In this document: in pieces, positions 19,763 through 27,942 of the stretch | Position numbering within the stretch: the first letter of the stretch is position 1 | Layout of the letters: every line of letters starts with the position of its first letter | DNA from: Curtobacterium sp. MCBD17_035 | GTDB taxonomy: Bacteria; Actinomycetota; Actinomycetes; Actinomycetales; Microbacteriaceae | NCBI RefSeq assembly: GCF_003234815.2 | Contig: NZ_CP126279.1 | Coordinates: 2,170,001 to 2,234,000, forward strand | Direction of reading: 5' to 3' | Length of the DNA: 64,000 nucleotides | Notes under the pieces: model-generated | What the model was told of the DNA's origin: nothing | The model's input: the letters and a program-made list of their open reading frames with translations, nothing else | The model's database searches: none | Position numbers and translations under genes: made by a program

Positions 19763-21241
19763 TCAGTAGCGGTAGTGCTCGGGCTTGTAGGGGCCCTCGA
19801 CCGGCACGCCGATGTAGTCGGCCTGTCGGGCGTCCAGCGTGGTCAGCTCGACGCCGAGCGCGTCCAGGTGCAGTCGTGCGACCTTCTCGTCGAGGTGCTT
19901 CGGCAGCACGTACACGTCGGTCGGGTACGCCTCGGGTCGGGTCCAGAGCTCGATCTGCGCCAGCACCTGGTTCGTGAACGAGTTGCTCATGACGAACGAG
20001 GGGTGGCCGGTCGCGTTGCCGAGGTTCATGAGCCGCCCCTCGCTGAGGACGAGGACGCTCCGGCCGTTCGGCAGGCGCCACTCGTGCACCTGGGGCTTGA
20101 TCTCGATCCGCTCCGCCCCCTCGAGCCGCTCCAGTCCGGCCATGTCGATCTCGTTGTCGAAGTGGCCCACGTTCGCGACGATCGCCAGGTGCTTCAGCCC
20201 GAGCATGTCGTCGACCGTCACGACGTCCACGTTGCCCGTGCAGGTCACGACGATGTCGACCTGGTCGAGGACGGACTCGAGCCGGGCGACCTGGAAGCCG
20301 TCCATGGCCGCCTGGAGCGCGCAGATGGGGTCGACCTCGGAGACGATGACGCGGGCACCCTGTCCGCGGAGCGCCTCGGCCGCGCCCTTGCCGACGTCGC
20401 CGTAGCCGACGACGAACGCGACCTTGCCGCCGATGAGGACGTCGGTGGCCCGGTTGAGGCCGTCCGGCAGCGAGTGCCGGATGCCGTAGCGGTTGTCGAA
20501 CTTCGACTTCGTCACGGAGTCGTTGACGTTGATGGCCGGGAACCGGAGGACGCCGGCGCGCGCGAGCTCGTACAGACGGTGCACGCCCGTCGTGGTCTCC
20601 TCGGTCACCCCGCGCAGCTCGGCCGCGATCCGGGTCCACCGGTCGGGCGAGGTCGCGAGCGACTCGGCGATCGTGCGGAGGACGACGAGACGCTCGGCCG
20701 CGGCGTCGGACGCCGGTTCGGGGACGGCTCCGGCGAACTCGGCGTCCGCACCCTCGTGCACGAGCATCGTGGCGTCGCCGCCGTCGTCGAGGATCATGTT
20801 CGGCCCGATCCAGTCGGCGCCCTCGGCCGCGGCCTCGGCCGACCAGTCGAAGATCCGGTTCGTGCACCACCAGTACTCGTCGAGGGTCTCGCCCTTCCAG
20901 GCGAACACCGGGACACCGGCGGGGGCGTCCGGGGTGCCCGTGGGGCCGACCGCGACCGCCGCGGCCGCCTCGTCCTGCGTCGAGAAGATGTTGCAGCTCG
21001 CCCAGCGCACGCGGGCACCGAGCGCGACGAGGGTCTCGATGAGCACGGCCGTCTGCACGGTCATGTGGAGCGATCCCGCGATCCGCGCACCCGCGAGCGG
21101 CTGCGACGCACCGAACTCCTCGCGCAGTGCCATGAGGCCGGGCATCTCGTGCTCGGCGAGGCGGATCTGGTGTCGGCCGGCCTCGGCGAGCGTCAGGTCG
21201 GCGACGCGGTGGGGCAGCGCGGTCTGCATGTCGGTGGGCAT
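19763..21241 (-). CDS. ahcY: Adenosylhomocysteinase
   Basis: 492 residues from the ATG at 21241; an in-frame GTG two codons earlier is an equally possible start. Hallmarks include [19 protein letters not shown], the substrate site [28 protein letters not shown], the NAD-binding [12 protein letters not shown] and the C-terminal YKPEHYRY. The enzyme splits S-adenosylhomocysteine to homocysteine and adenosine with tightly bound NAD, relieving inhibition of methyltransferases. Length fits the longer bacterial form with the extra segment after the first domain (around [20 protein letters not shown]). It follows DUF3499 on the same strand. Confidence 0.97.
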   Translation of the reverse strand: MPTDMQTALPHRVADLTLAEAGRHQIRLAEHEMPGLMALREEFGASQPLAGARIAGSLHMTVQTAVLIETLVALGARVRWASCNIFSTQDEAAAAVAVGPTGTPDAPAGVPVFAWKGETLDEYWWCTNRIFDWSAEAAAEGADWIGPNMILDDGGDATMLVHEGADAEFAGAVPEPASDAAAERLVVLRTIAESLATSPDRWTRIAAELRGVTEETTTGVHRLYELARAGVLRFPAINVNDSVTKSKFDNRYGIRHSLPDGLNRATDVLIGGKVAFVVGYGDVGKGAAEALRGQGARVIVSEVDPICALQAAMDGFQVARLESVLDQVDIVVTCTGNVDVVTVDDMLGLKHLAIVANVGHFDNEIDMAGLERLEGAERIEIKPQVHEWRLPNGRSVLVLSEGRLMNLGNATGHPSFVMSNSFTNQVLAQIELWTRPEAYPTDVYVLPKHLDEKVARLHLDALGVELTTLDARQADYIGVPVEGPYKPEHYRY

Positions 21242-21261
21242 GACCACCAGTCTCCCACCCT

Positions 21262-21307
21262 CCGGCCGGGAGGCACGTGGCGGGCTCGCACCGCGCCTCC
21301 CGGCCGG
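21262..21307 (-). terminator. Perfect hairpin between DUF3499 and ahcY
   Basis: Arms CCGGCCGGGAGGC (21262-21274) and its complement (21295-21307) enclose 20 bases. It lies 40 bases after the DUF3499 stop and just before the ahcY start, so it may end the DUF3499 transcript or lie in the ahcY leader. Confidence 0.55.
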
Positions 21308-21346
21308 CGGGCGGTGGCGACCGCCGGGCGACGGACCCGGCCGTCG

Positions 21347-21556
21347 TCAGTCGCGCCCGAGGGGCGCACGGCGCACCACCTGCCACCCCCGTGGGACCGA
21401 GAGGCGTTCGGCGTGCCGGCCGCAGAGGTCGTACCCGTGCGGCTCGACCCGGATCGACAGCGGTCCCACGACGACCATGGAGTCGGCGTAGTCGTACGTC
21501 AGGGTCGCCACGGCCCCCGCCCCGCAGGCGACCTTGCTGCAGATCCGCACGTCCAT
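21347..21556 (-). CDS. DUF3499 protein
   Basis: 69 residues. It contains three Cys (C6, C11 and C45 in ICSKVACG and YDLCGRHAERL), a spacing suited to a small zinc ribbon, and the family core VATLTYDYADSMVVVGPLS. The family is restricted to Actinobacteria (Rv3258c in Mycobacterium) and has no known function. The ATG at 21556 has its G-rich site too close; a GTG two codons later has GGGAG at six bases and may be the true start. It is divergent from the metallopeptidase-like gene, a conserved pairing. Confidence 0.85.
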   Translation of the reverse strand: MDVRICSKVACGAGAVATLTYDYADSMVVVGPLSIRVEPHGYDLCGRHAERLSVPRGWQVVRRAPLGRD

Positions 21557-21598
21557 CTCCCGCCCAACCTACCGGGCACCCGGCAGTACCATGGCCGC

Positions 21599-22051
21599 AT
21601 GGTCCGCCGACGCCCTCTCGTGACGCCCGTCGACCGGGCCCGCGGTCGCTCGCGGCACGGCCGGGGCGGACGCTCGTCGGTCACCGGACCCGACCTCGCG
21701 CCCGTGGTCACCCGGGCCGAGGCGTTCGACCGCATCGTCGGCGACACGGCGCACTACCTGGTCGAGCTGTGGCCCGACGAACTGCGCGGCGTCGTGTTCC
21801 AGGTGGCGGACATGCCGTCGACGGCGACCGCACCCGACCCGGCGGACCGCACGGTGCCACGCTGGCGCATCGACCGACGGCCGGACCGCGTGACGATCTA
21901 CCGGATCCCGGTCGAGCGGCTGACGCACCTGCCCGAGAAGGACGACGTCGACCGCCGGATCGTCGTCGAGACCGCGGTGTTCCGGGCGGTCGCGGAGCTC
22001 CTCGACAAGGACCCCTGGGACCTCGCCCCGGACCGGTACCGGCACCTCTGA
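21599..22051 (+). CDS. Metallopeptidase-family-like protein lacking HExxH (Rv3259-like)
   Basis: 150 residues. After a basic N-terminus the family core is seen: AEAFDRIVGDTAHYLVELWPDELRGV-like start (about 42-65), VTIYRIPVERL (about 97-107) and a C-terminal helix VETAVFRAVAELLDKDPWDL. In zincin members of this family that last helix carries HExxH; here the equivalent reads ETAVFRAV with no His pair, so zinc peptidase activity is unlikely. Actinobacterial Rv3259 relatives are similarly degenerate. The start is uncertain: no good ribosome site precedes the ATG at 21599. It is divergent from DUF3499, with which it may function. Confidence 0.8.
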   Translation: MVRRRPLVTPVDRARGRSRHGRGGRSSVTGPDLAPVVTRAEAFDRIVGDTAHYLVELWPDELRGVVFQVADMPSTATAPDPADRTVPRWRIDRRPDRVTIYRIPVERLTHLPEKDDVDRRIVVETAVFRAVAELLDKDPWDLAPDRYRHL

Positions 22052-22065
22052 CCCCGTCCCGCCGA

Positions 22066-23481
22066 TCAGGGGTAGACGGTGATCGGCGTCGACGCGGTGG
22101 CACCCGGGCGCAGCGGGAACCCGGCGATCCCGGCGTCGCCCGCGTAGGACACTCCCGCGACCAGCCCACGGACACCGCGGAGCGTGAGCGCGGTGCTCGT
22201 CGGCACCGTCGTGTCCGCCGTCGTCCCCGCGGCGACCGTGACGGTCGTGCGCTCCCCGCCCGCCGCCATGGTCACCGTGGCGTCGGAGGTCGTGGGGTTG
22301 ACGAGCGTGAGTCGGGCGCCGGGACCGTCGACGACGTCGACGAGGGTGGTGCCCGTGAGCGTCGGCGCGGACGCGAACCACCCGAGGTCGGTCCGGCCGT
22401 CGGTCGTCGGCGTGCTCGTCCGGGCCCCGGCGACGATCGGCACGTCCGCGGTGACCGTCACCGTGTACCGGCCGTCGGTGAAGTCGTCGAGGGGCACGTC
22501 CGTCACGACGCCGCCGTCCGCCGTGGCCTGGACCGTGGTCCCACCGCCGTCCGCGGTCGTCAGGGCCATGGTCAGGTGCGCACTCGCGTCACCCGGCACG
22601 AACACGCGGACCACCGGTGCTGCGTCGGCGGTGTCGTCGCCGTGCTGCGCGCCGTCCGTGTCGCGGAGCACGACCCCGGGGATCGTCTGCGTCCGGGACG
22701 GTGTCGCCGCCGCCTGCACGACGTCGGCCCCACCCGGGGTGAGGGTCCGCACGATGCTCTCCTGCATGGTGGCGACGATCTGACCGCCGGAGGACGTCAC
22801 GTGCACGACCGGCGACGCCGCGTCGGAGACGAACCCCGCCAGCGGCACGACCTTCTGCGTGTTCGGTGCGACGACGATGCCGGTGGTGCCGGGCGCCGAC
22901 ACCTTGCCCGTCGTCGTGAAGACGTCGAGGTCCACGGTCGCGTTGACGTCGGTGGGGTTCGCCAGGGTGACGATGCTCGTCCGACCCGTCTCGGTGGAGC
23001 CGCCGACGAGCCAGGTCGACGTCGACGGGTCGTCGCACGAGGCGGCGGCGAGGCCCGCGACCTCGTCACCGTCGGCCTCCTGGATGCCGCTCCCGGCGAC
23101 GGTCGGGGTGGTGCGCCCGGCGCGTGCCGTGACGACCGTCGGGTCCGAGCCACCGCTGCTCGCGGCGGCCAGGGTCGACCGGTGCACCTGTCCCGTGGTC
23201 GACGCCGCGGCGACGGTCTCGTGGCCGATCCGGGAGGCCGTGGTCGCGTCCGCACCGGACGCGTCGGCCAGCTGGAGGAGTCCGCCCGCGCACACCCGGG
23301 AGGCGTCCGCGGGGACGGGGGTCACGGTCCGCCCGGCGGGTCGCGCCGTGATGCCGGTGAGGTCCGCGGCGTGCGCCGCGCCGATGGTGCCCGCAGCGAC
23401 GAGCACGGCGACGAGCGCGGCGCTCCCCCGGACCGCCCATCGCCGTCCGTTCCGCTGACCGTTCGTGGGCTGCTGGGTCAT
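22066..23481 (-). CDS. Secreted DUF5719-like protein
   Basis: 471 residues from an ATG overlapping the upstream glycosyltransferase stop by four bases (ATGA). The first 38 residues form a signal peptide (GSAALVAVLVAAGTIGAAHA). The rest is Ala/Thr/Val-rich beta-type sequence with repeated strand patterns such as TSIVTLANPTDVNATVDLDVF and RLTLVNPTTSDATVTM, suggesting two or more Ig-like or jelly-roll domains. Only two Cys occur (in RVCAGG and AASCDD), which may form a disulphide. DUF5719 proteins are found in Actinobacteria next to the same GT2/membrane gene and whiB2. Coupling implies a shared pathway, perhaps presentation or transfer of a surface glycan. No enzymatic motif seen. Confidence 0.8.
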   Translation of the reverse strand: MTQQPTNGQRNGRRWAVRGSAALVAVLVAAGTIGAAHAADLTGITARPAGRTVTPVPADASRVCAGGLLQLADASGADATTASRIGHETVAAASTTGQVHRSTLAAASSGGSDPTVVTARAGRTTPTVAGSGIQEADGDEVAGLAAASCDDPSTSTWLVGGSTETGRTSIVTLANPTDVNATVDLDVFTTTGKVSAPGTTGIVVAPNTQKVVPLAGFVSDAASPVVHVTSSGGQIVATMQESIVRTLTPGGADVVQAAATPSRTQTIPGVVLRDTDGAQHGDDTADAAPVVRVFVPGDASAHLTMALTTADGGGTTVQATADGGVVTDVPLDDFTDGRYTVTVTADVPIVAGARTSTPTTDGRTDLGWFASAPTLTGTTLVDVVDGPGARLTLVNPTTSDATVTMAAGGERTTVTVAAGTTADTTVPTSTALTLRGVRGLVAGVSYAGDAGIAGFPLRPGATASTPITVYP

Positions 23482-26312
23482 TCGCGCTCCTCGTCGAAGG
23501 TGGTCGCGGGTTCGTCGGCCTCGATCACGTGCGACACCGCCCGCCGCCGACGCGGCCCCGTGGGGATCGCGAGGAGTGCGGTGGCACCGAACACGACGCC
23601 GAGGACGACGAGGAACAGCGCGTGGGCGGCGGACGCCGCGGCGGTGCCCGTGGCGGGCCGGTCGACGCGGCCGTCGTAGGTCCACAGGACGCCGGTGCCG
23701 GTCGCGCCGATGCTCGTGAACCGGGCGTCCTGGCCGATGGAACCGGCGGCGCGGTCGTGCAGTGCCTCGGCGGCTCGGGAGTCGGGTCCGTCCGCGAGCA
23801 GGACGAACCGCACGCCGAGCCGGCGGAGGTCCTCGCGCGGGTCGAAGCCACTCCGGCTGGCGAGGTTCGCCGCGAGCGTCGTCAGGCGCCGGTCGTCCGG
23901 ACTGAGGCGGTGGGCGGTGGCCTGGACCGTCGACTGGTCGTCGAGCGTCGCCCCCTGCCCACGCTCCAGGGACACCCCGAGCGTGCCGTCGCGCTGCGGG
24001 GTCAGGACGAGCGTGCCGACGTCGGGGTTCGTCCGTGCCTCCGCGTTGACGTAGGCGCTGATCACGCGCCCCGTGGTCGGGCTGATCGCCGCCGTGCCGA
24101 GGTACAGACCCGCGAACACCGGCGCGACCGTCACGCCCGTGAGCACCGCGGCGACGAGTCCCAGACCGGGCGCGAGTCGCGGCAGCGTGTCGAGCCCGAC
24201 CACCGCGGCGACGACGAGCGCGAACCAGGACACGCTGAGACCGCTGCCGGGCCACACGATGGTCGTGGTGGACCCGACGCCGGACAGCGCGAGGTGCGTG
24301 GCGCCGAAGGCCGTGAGGTACCCGACGAGCGCGAACCCGAGCGCGACCGCGGCGAGGTGCCAGCGTCGGCCGAGCAGCGCACCGATGGCGGTCGCGCCGA
24401 CCGGGAGTGCGAGCACCGCGAGCGCGATCGGGAGGACCGTGGTGGCGAACCCGGCGGCGTGCGACGCCGTCGTCCACCCGTTCCAGTCCGGGAGCGGGGA
24501 CCCGATCGCCAGCTGGAGCGCCGACGGCGCCCGGGTGGCGTCGGGCACGCCGGGGTCGGCGAGGACGCCGAGCGGCGTTCCCGCGCGGAGCTGCGTGATC
24601 ACGAGGGGGGCGAACAGCACGACCGCGGGCAGCGGGATCGCGATGCGCCGGAGGAGGTGCCGCCAGCCGAAGGCGAGGGACGCCAGCCACGTCAGCACGA
24701 GCACCGGGATGAGCGACGGGGCGCTCGCGAGCACGGCTGCGAACAGCAGCGCGGCGCCCGCCGACGACGCCCACGACCGATGGGCGCCGAGGAGGGTGAG
24801 GAGCAGCCACGGCAGGAGCACGTGCGCGATCACCGCGCCGACATGTCCGCTCATCACGGCCGTCACGAGCGACGGCGAGAGCGCGTACAGCGTCGCACCG
24901 ACGACCGGCACCCAGACCCGCGTCGTGAGCCGGCGCGACGCGAACCACCCGCCGAGGGCCGACAACGGCACCGCGAGCAGCATGACGAGCACGATCGACG
25001 TGGACGGTGACCAGAACGTGAGCGTGCCGAGCACCGCGAGCACCGCCGCGAACGGGTCACTCGGCCCCGTGAACCCGGTGCCGATCGTGTGCCATCCGTA
25101 CCCGACGTTCTGCCAGAGCCGACCGACCGTCGTGCTGAGCGGCAGCAGCCCCCCACCCGTCAGCGCGGGTGCCCCGAGCAGCGGGCCGAGCAGCACCGCC
25201 GTGACGACCGCGGCGGCGAGGACGGTCCACAAGCCGCCGTCGCCGAGGAACGACGCGCGGGGCACGGCGGCGTCCTCGACCCGGGCGAGCTCGAGGTCGC
25301 GCGCGGTGACCCGGTGCTCCCGGACGCGGCCCAGACTCACGCGGAGCGGCTCGACGGCGGCCCAGCCGACCCGGCGGTTCCGCGCGAGGGTCCGACGTGC
25401 CCGTCCCACGCCACCGCCGAAGGCCACGGCGACGGCGGCACCGATCTCGGCACCGACGGCACCGGGGTGCTTCGCGACGAGGCGCCCGACGCTCCGGACG
25501 ATCGCGAGCGGCACGAGCGACAGCCAGTGGAGCCAGAGGACCGCGGCCGGTGCGTACACGAGACGCCGGTGCAGCTGGGCCTGCCGCCGGAAACCGAGGC
25601 GACGGGTCTCGGACACCGACCGTCGTCCGAAGTCCTCGGGGCCGCCGGCGCTCGTCACCCGGGCCTCGGGCACGACGCTGACGCGGTGGCCGGCGAGCCG
25701 CGCCCGGACGCAGAAGTCGAGCGCGGCGTCGACGTGCGGCAGTCCCGGGTCGAAGCCGCCGAGCACGGTCCAGACGGAACGGCGGACGAGCATCCCGGCG
25801 ACACCGACGCCGAGCACGTCCGCGTGCGCGTCGTGCTGTCCCTGGTCGAGCTCGTCGGCGACGAGGACCGTCGACCGTCCGAAGCGGGTCATGCTCTCGC
25901 CGAACTCCCGGATGCGCGTGGGCTCCTGGGCGACCATGACCTTCGGCCCGGCGACCGCGACGGACGGCGCGATCTCGACCGCGGCGAGGAGCTCGGCGAG
26001 CGCGGTCGGCGCGGGGGCGTTGTCGTGCCCGATGAGCCACAGCCACTCGTCGACGGACTCGTCGGGTGCGGCGTGCGGTGCGACGCGCTCCCCCTGGGCC
26101 ACTGCCTCCCCGAACGGCCGACCGGCCGGGATCCGTGCGAGCTGCGCGGACCCGCCGAACGAGAGCTCGTCGGTCGACCCGTCGGTGGACCCGACGTCGA
26201 CGACGACGAGGGCTTCCGGGGGGCGGGTCTGGGCGGCGAGCGCGTCCAGGGTCCTGTCGAGGAACTCCGCGCCGTTGGCGCAGACGAGGATCGCGGTGAC
26301 TCTGGGCTGCAT
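23478..26312 (-). CDS. GT2 glycosyltransferase fused to a large multi-span membrane domain
   Basis: About 944 residues from the ATG at 26312 (MQPRVTAILVC); a GTG four codons earlier is an alternative. The N-terminal 250 residues form a GT2 domain with VDVGSTDGSTDEL, a DxD-like GHDNAPAP and the acceptor-side segment PHVDAALDFCVRARLAG. After a basic linker, about twelve membrane helices run from residue 350 to 900, with a soluble insert near 730-860. Such GT2-plus-membrane proteins are conserved in Actinobacteria beside whiB2 and DUF5719. It may transfer sugars on the inner face and pass the product across the membrane, but substrate and acceptor are unknown. The stop overlaps the DUF5719 start. 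Confidence 0.85.
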   Translation of the reverse strand: MQPRVTAILVCANGAEFLDRTLDALAAQTRPPEALVVVDVGSTDGSTDELSFGGSAQLARIPAGRPFGEAVAQGERVAPHAAPDESVDEWLWLIGHDNAPAPTALAELLAAVEIAPSVAVAGPKVMVAQEPTRIREFGESMTRFGRSTVLVADELDQGQHDAHADVLGVGVAGMLVRRSVWTVLGGFDPGLPHVDAALDFCVRARLAGHRVSVVPEARVTSAGGPEDFGRRSVSETRRLGFRRQAQLHRRLVYAPAAVLWLHWLSLVPLAIVRSVGRLVAKHPGAVGAEIGAAVAVAFGGGVGRARRTLARNRRVGWAAVEPLRVSLGRVREHRVTARDLELARVEDAAVPRASFLGDGGLWTVLAAAVVTAVLLGPLLGAPALTGGGLLPLSTTVGRLWQNVGYGWHTIGTGFTGPSDPFAAVLAVLGTLTFWSPSTSIVLVMLLAVPLSALGGWFASRRLTTRVWVPVVGATLYALSPSLVTAVMSGHVGAVIAHVLLPWLLLTLLGAHRSWASSAGAALLFAAVLASAPSLIPVLVLTWLASLAFGWRHLLRRIAIPLPAVVLFAPLVITQLRAGTPLGVLADPGVPDATRAPSALQLAIGSPLPDWNGWTTASHAAGFATTVLPIALAVLALPVGATAIGALLGRRWHLAAVALGFALVGYLTAFGATHLALSGVGSTTTIVWPGSGLSVSWFALVVAAVVGLDTLPRLAPGLGLVAAVLTGVTVAPVFAGLYLGTAAISPTTGRVISAYVNAEARTNPDVGTLVLTPQRDGTLGVSLERGQGATLDDQSTVQATAHRLSPDDRRLTTLAANLASRSGFDPREDLRRLGVRFVLLADGPDSRAAEALHDRAAGSIGQDARFTSIGATGTGVLWTYDGRVDRPATGTAAASAAHALFLVVLGVVFGATALLAIPTGPRRRRAVSHVIEADEPATTFDEERE

Positions 26313-26414
26313 GACGCCGGTCACTCTACGTCCGGTCCGGAGCGGCTCCCGGGAGGCGCGGCGCGCGTTTCGGAGACCGCTCCCGCCGAAGCGGATCCGG
26401 TGCCGACGACCGGA

Positions 26415-26747
26415 CTACGCGCGCTTGCGCAGCTTCCGTCGTTCGCGCTCGCTCATGCCGCCCCAGATGCCGAACCGCTCGTCGTTCTCGAGCGCGTACT
26501 CGAGGCACTGGGAGCGGACCTCGCACGAGGTGCAGATCTTCTTGGCCTCGCGCGTCGAGCCGCCCTTCTCCGGGAAGAACGCCTCGGGGTCGGTCTGCGC
26601 GCACAGCGAGTCGACCTGCCAGGCGAGCGGGTTGTCCCCCTGGTCCTCGCCGGCACGACGGACCCCGGGGACGCCGAGGTCGACGGGGTCGACGTGCCAG
26701 TCGTCCGGGACGCCGGACCGGAAGTCGGAAGCGTTCACCCTGATCAC
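26415..26747 (-). CDS. whiB2: WhiB2-like iron-sulfur transcription factor
   Basis: 110 residues if started at the GTG at 26747, chosen because GGAG lies six bases upstream; in-frame GTGs at 26759 and 26738 are alternatives. Cys49, 72, 75 and 81 form the cluster-binding set (C-x22-C-x2-C-x5-C). GIWGG (93-97) and the basic tail RERRKLRKRA are WhiB features. The longer N-terminus and the sequence FFPEKGGSTREAKKIC fit WhiB2/WhmD, which controls septation in Mycobacterium and sporulation septation in Streptomyces. It lies upstream of the GT2/DUF5719 pair on the same strand, and has the best promoter in the window. Confidence 0.94.
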   Translation of the reverse strand: MIRVNASDFRSGVPDDWHVDPVDLGVPGVRRAGEDQGDNPLAWQVDSLCAQTDPEAFFPEKGGSTREAKKICTSCEVRSQCLEYALENDERFGIWGGMSERERRKLRKRA

Positions 26748-26806
26748 CCCTTGCTCCACCGCTGAACGGTCGTGTTGGCCACGGTCGCGGCGAGCGCCGC
26801 AGCACT

Positions 26807-26824
26807 AATTACACAGGTGTGATT
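26807..26824. promoter_or_regulatory. Inverted repeat over the whiB2 promoter, possible operator
   Basis: AATTACAC-AG-GTGTGATT, 7 of 8 positions symmetric, covering the -10 element and part of the spacer of the whiB2 promoter. The position is that expected of a repressor or autoregulator site. No known factor is assigned. Confidence 0.55.
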
Positions 26825-26836
26825 CGCTGAGGTCAA
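26808..26836 (-). promoter_or_regulatory. SigA-type promoter of whiB2
   Basis: Minus-strand TTGACC (26831-26836), 17-base spacer and TGTAAT (26808-26813), close to the consensus for the main sigma factor. It is in the most AT-rich patch of the window, about 60 bases upstream of the chosen GTG. Confidence 0.75.
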
Positions 26837-26941
26837 GTCGGCGGATCATAAAACCGTCGACCTCGTATCGAAGGTCATGTCCCCCGTTCTGGCGTGTCGC
26901 GCGGCGCGTCGTCCGTGGTGTACGGGGCCACCGGACGGCGG

Positions 26942-27904
26942 TCAGGAGGCGTTTCGGCGGGCCTCCCAGGCGCTCGTCACCATCTCGTCGAGCGAGTGGC
27001 GCATGGCCCAGTCGAGGTCGCGCGCGGCGAGTTCGCCGGTCGCGACGATGCGTGCCGGGTCACCCGGACGGCGGGGCGCGACGGTGGGCTCGAAGTCGAT
27101 CCCGGTGCCCCTGGCCATGGCGGTCATGATCTCGCGCACGGACACACCGTCACCGCTGCCGAGGTTGTACGCACGCTCGAGCCGGTCCCCCGCGTCGAGG
27201 CGCTGGGCGGCCACCGCGTGCGAGTGGGCGAGGTCCGCGACGTGGATGTAGTCACGGACGCACGTGCCGTCGGGCGTCGGGTAGTCGTCGCCGTTGATCC
27301 GCGGCGTCCGTCCGGCCAGCAGCGCGTCGAACACGAGCGGGAACAGGTTGTGGGGGCTCGCGTCGTACAGATCGGGTCCACCGGAACCGACGACGTTGAA
27401 GTACCGCAGGCTCGTCGTGCGGAACCCGGCCGCGACCTCCATGTCGTGGAGCAGCCACTCGCCGATGAGCTTCGACTCGCCGTACGGGGACTCCGGCGCC
27501 TTCGGGGTGTCCTCGACGACGACGTCGACGTCGGGGGTGCCGTACACCGCCGCGCTCGACGAGAACACAACCCGGTCGACACCGCGGTCCGCCATCGCAC
27601 CGAGCAGCGTCGCCATGCCGGTGACGTTCTGCTCGTACGTGTGGAGGGGACGCTCGACCGAGACGCCCGCGTACTTGAACCCCGCGACGTGCACGACACC
27701 GGTGACACCGTGCTCGTCGATGGCGTGCCGCACGAGGTCGCCGTCGAGGATCGTGCCCTGGACGAACGGGACGTCCTCGGGGACGAACGACGCGAACCCG
27801 CTGGAGAGGTCGTCGAGGGCGACCGTCTCGAGCCCCGCGGCCCGCAGGGCGCGTACGACGTGGGAACCGATGTACCCGGCACCGCCGGTGACCAACCAAC
27901 TCAT
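26942..27904 (-). CDS. galE: UDP-glucose 4-epimerase
   Basis: 320 residues. The NAD-binding Rossmann motif is GGAGYIGS at the N-terminus, the catalytic Ser lies in VFSSSAAVYG and the Tyr141-x3-Lys145 pair in SPYGESK. A conserved RYFNVVG segment follows. The enzyme interconverts UDP-glucose and UDP-galactose (or the GlcNAc/GalNAc pair), feeding galactose or galactosamine into the surface glycan encoded downstream. The transcript probably begins at or near the ATG, because TACGGT lies exactly six bases upstream and no ribosome site is seen. It follows manA on the same strand. Confidence 0.93.
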   Translation of the reverse strand: MSWLVTGGAGYIGSHVVRALRAAGLETVALDDLSSGFASFVPEDVPFVQGTILDGDLVRHAIDEHGVTGVVHVAGFKYAGVSVERPLHTYEQNVTGMATLLGAMADRGVDRVVFSSSAAVYGTPDVDVVVEDTPKAPESPYGESKLIGEWLLHDMEVAAGFRTTSLRYFNVVGSGGPDLYDASPHNLFPLVFDALLAGRTPRINGDDYPTPDGTCVRDYIHVADLAHSHAVAAQRLDAGDRLERAYNLGSGDGVSVREIMTAMARGTGIDFEPTVAPRRPGDPARIVATGELAARDLDWAMRHSLDEMVTSAWEARRNAS

Positions 27905-27910
27905 GGCGCT

Positions 27911-27916
27911 ACCGTA
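27911..27916 (-). promoter_or_regulatory. Leaderless-type -10 for galE
   Basis: TACGGT six bases before the galE ATG on the minus strand; spacing fits a transcript whose first base is the A of ATG. Confidence 0.5.
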
Positions 27917-27942
27917 CCGGGACGGCGCGCCCCGACCGCGGC

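Noticed and set aside
21242..21346. Possible S-adenosylhomocysteine riboswitch before ahcY.
   Set aside because: The region holds strong GC hairpins, but I cannot match the known conserved core, and it follows the DUF3499 stop where a terminator is expected. A covariance-model search would decide.
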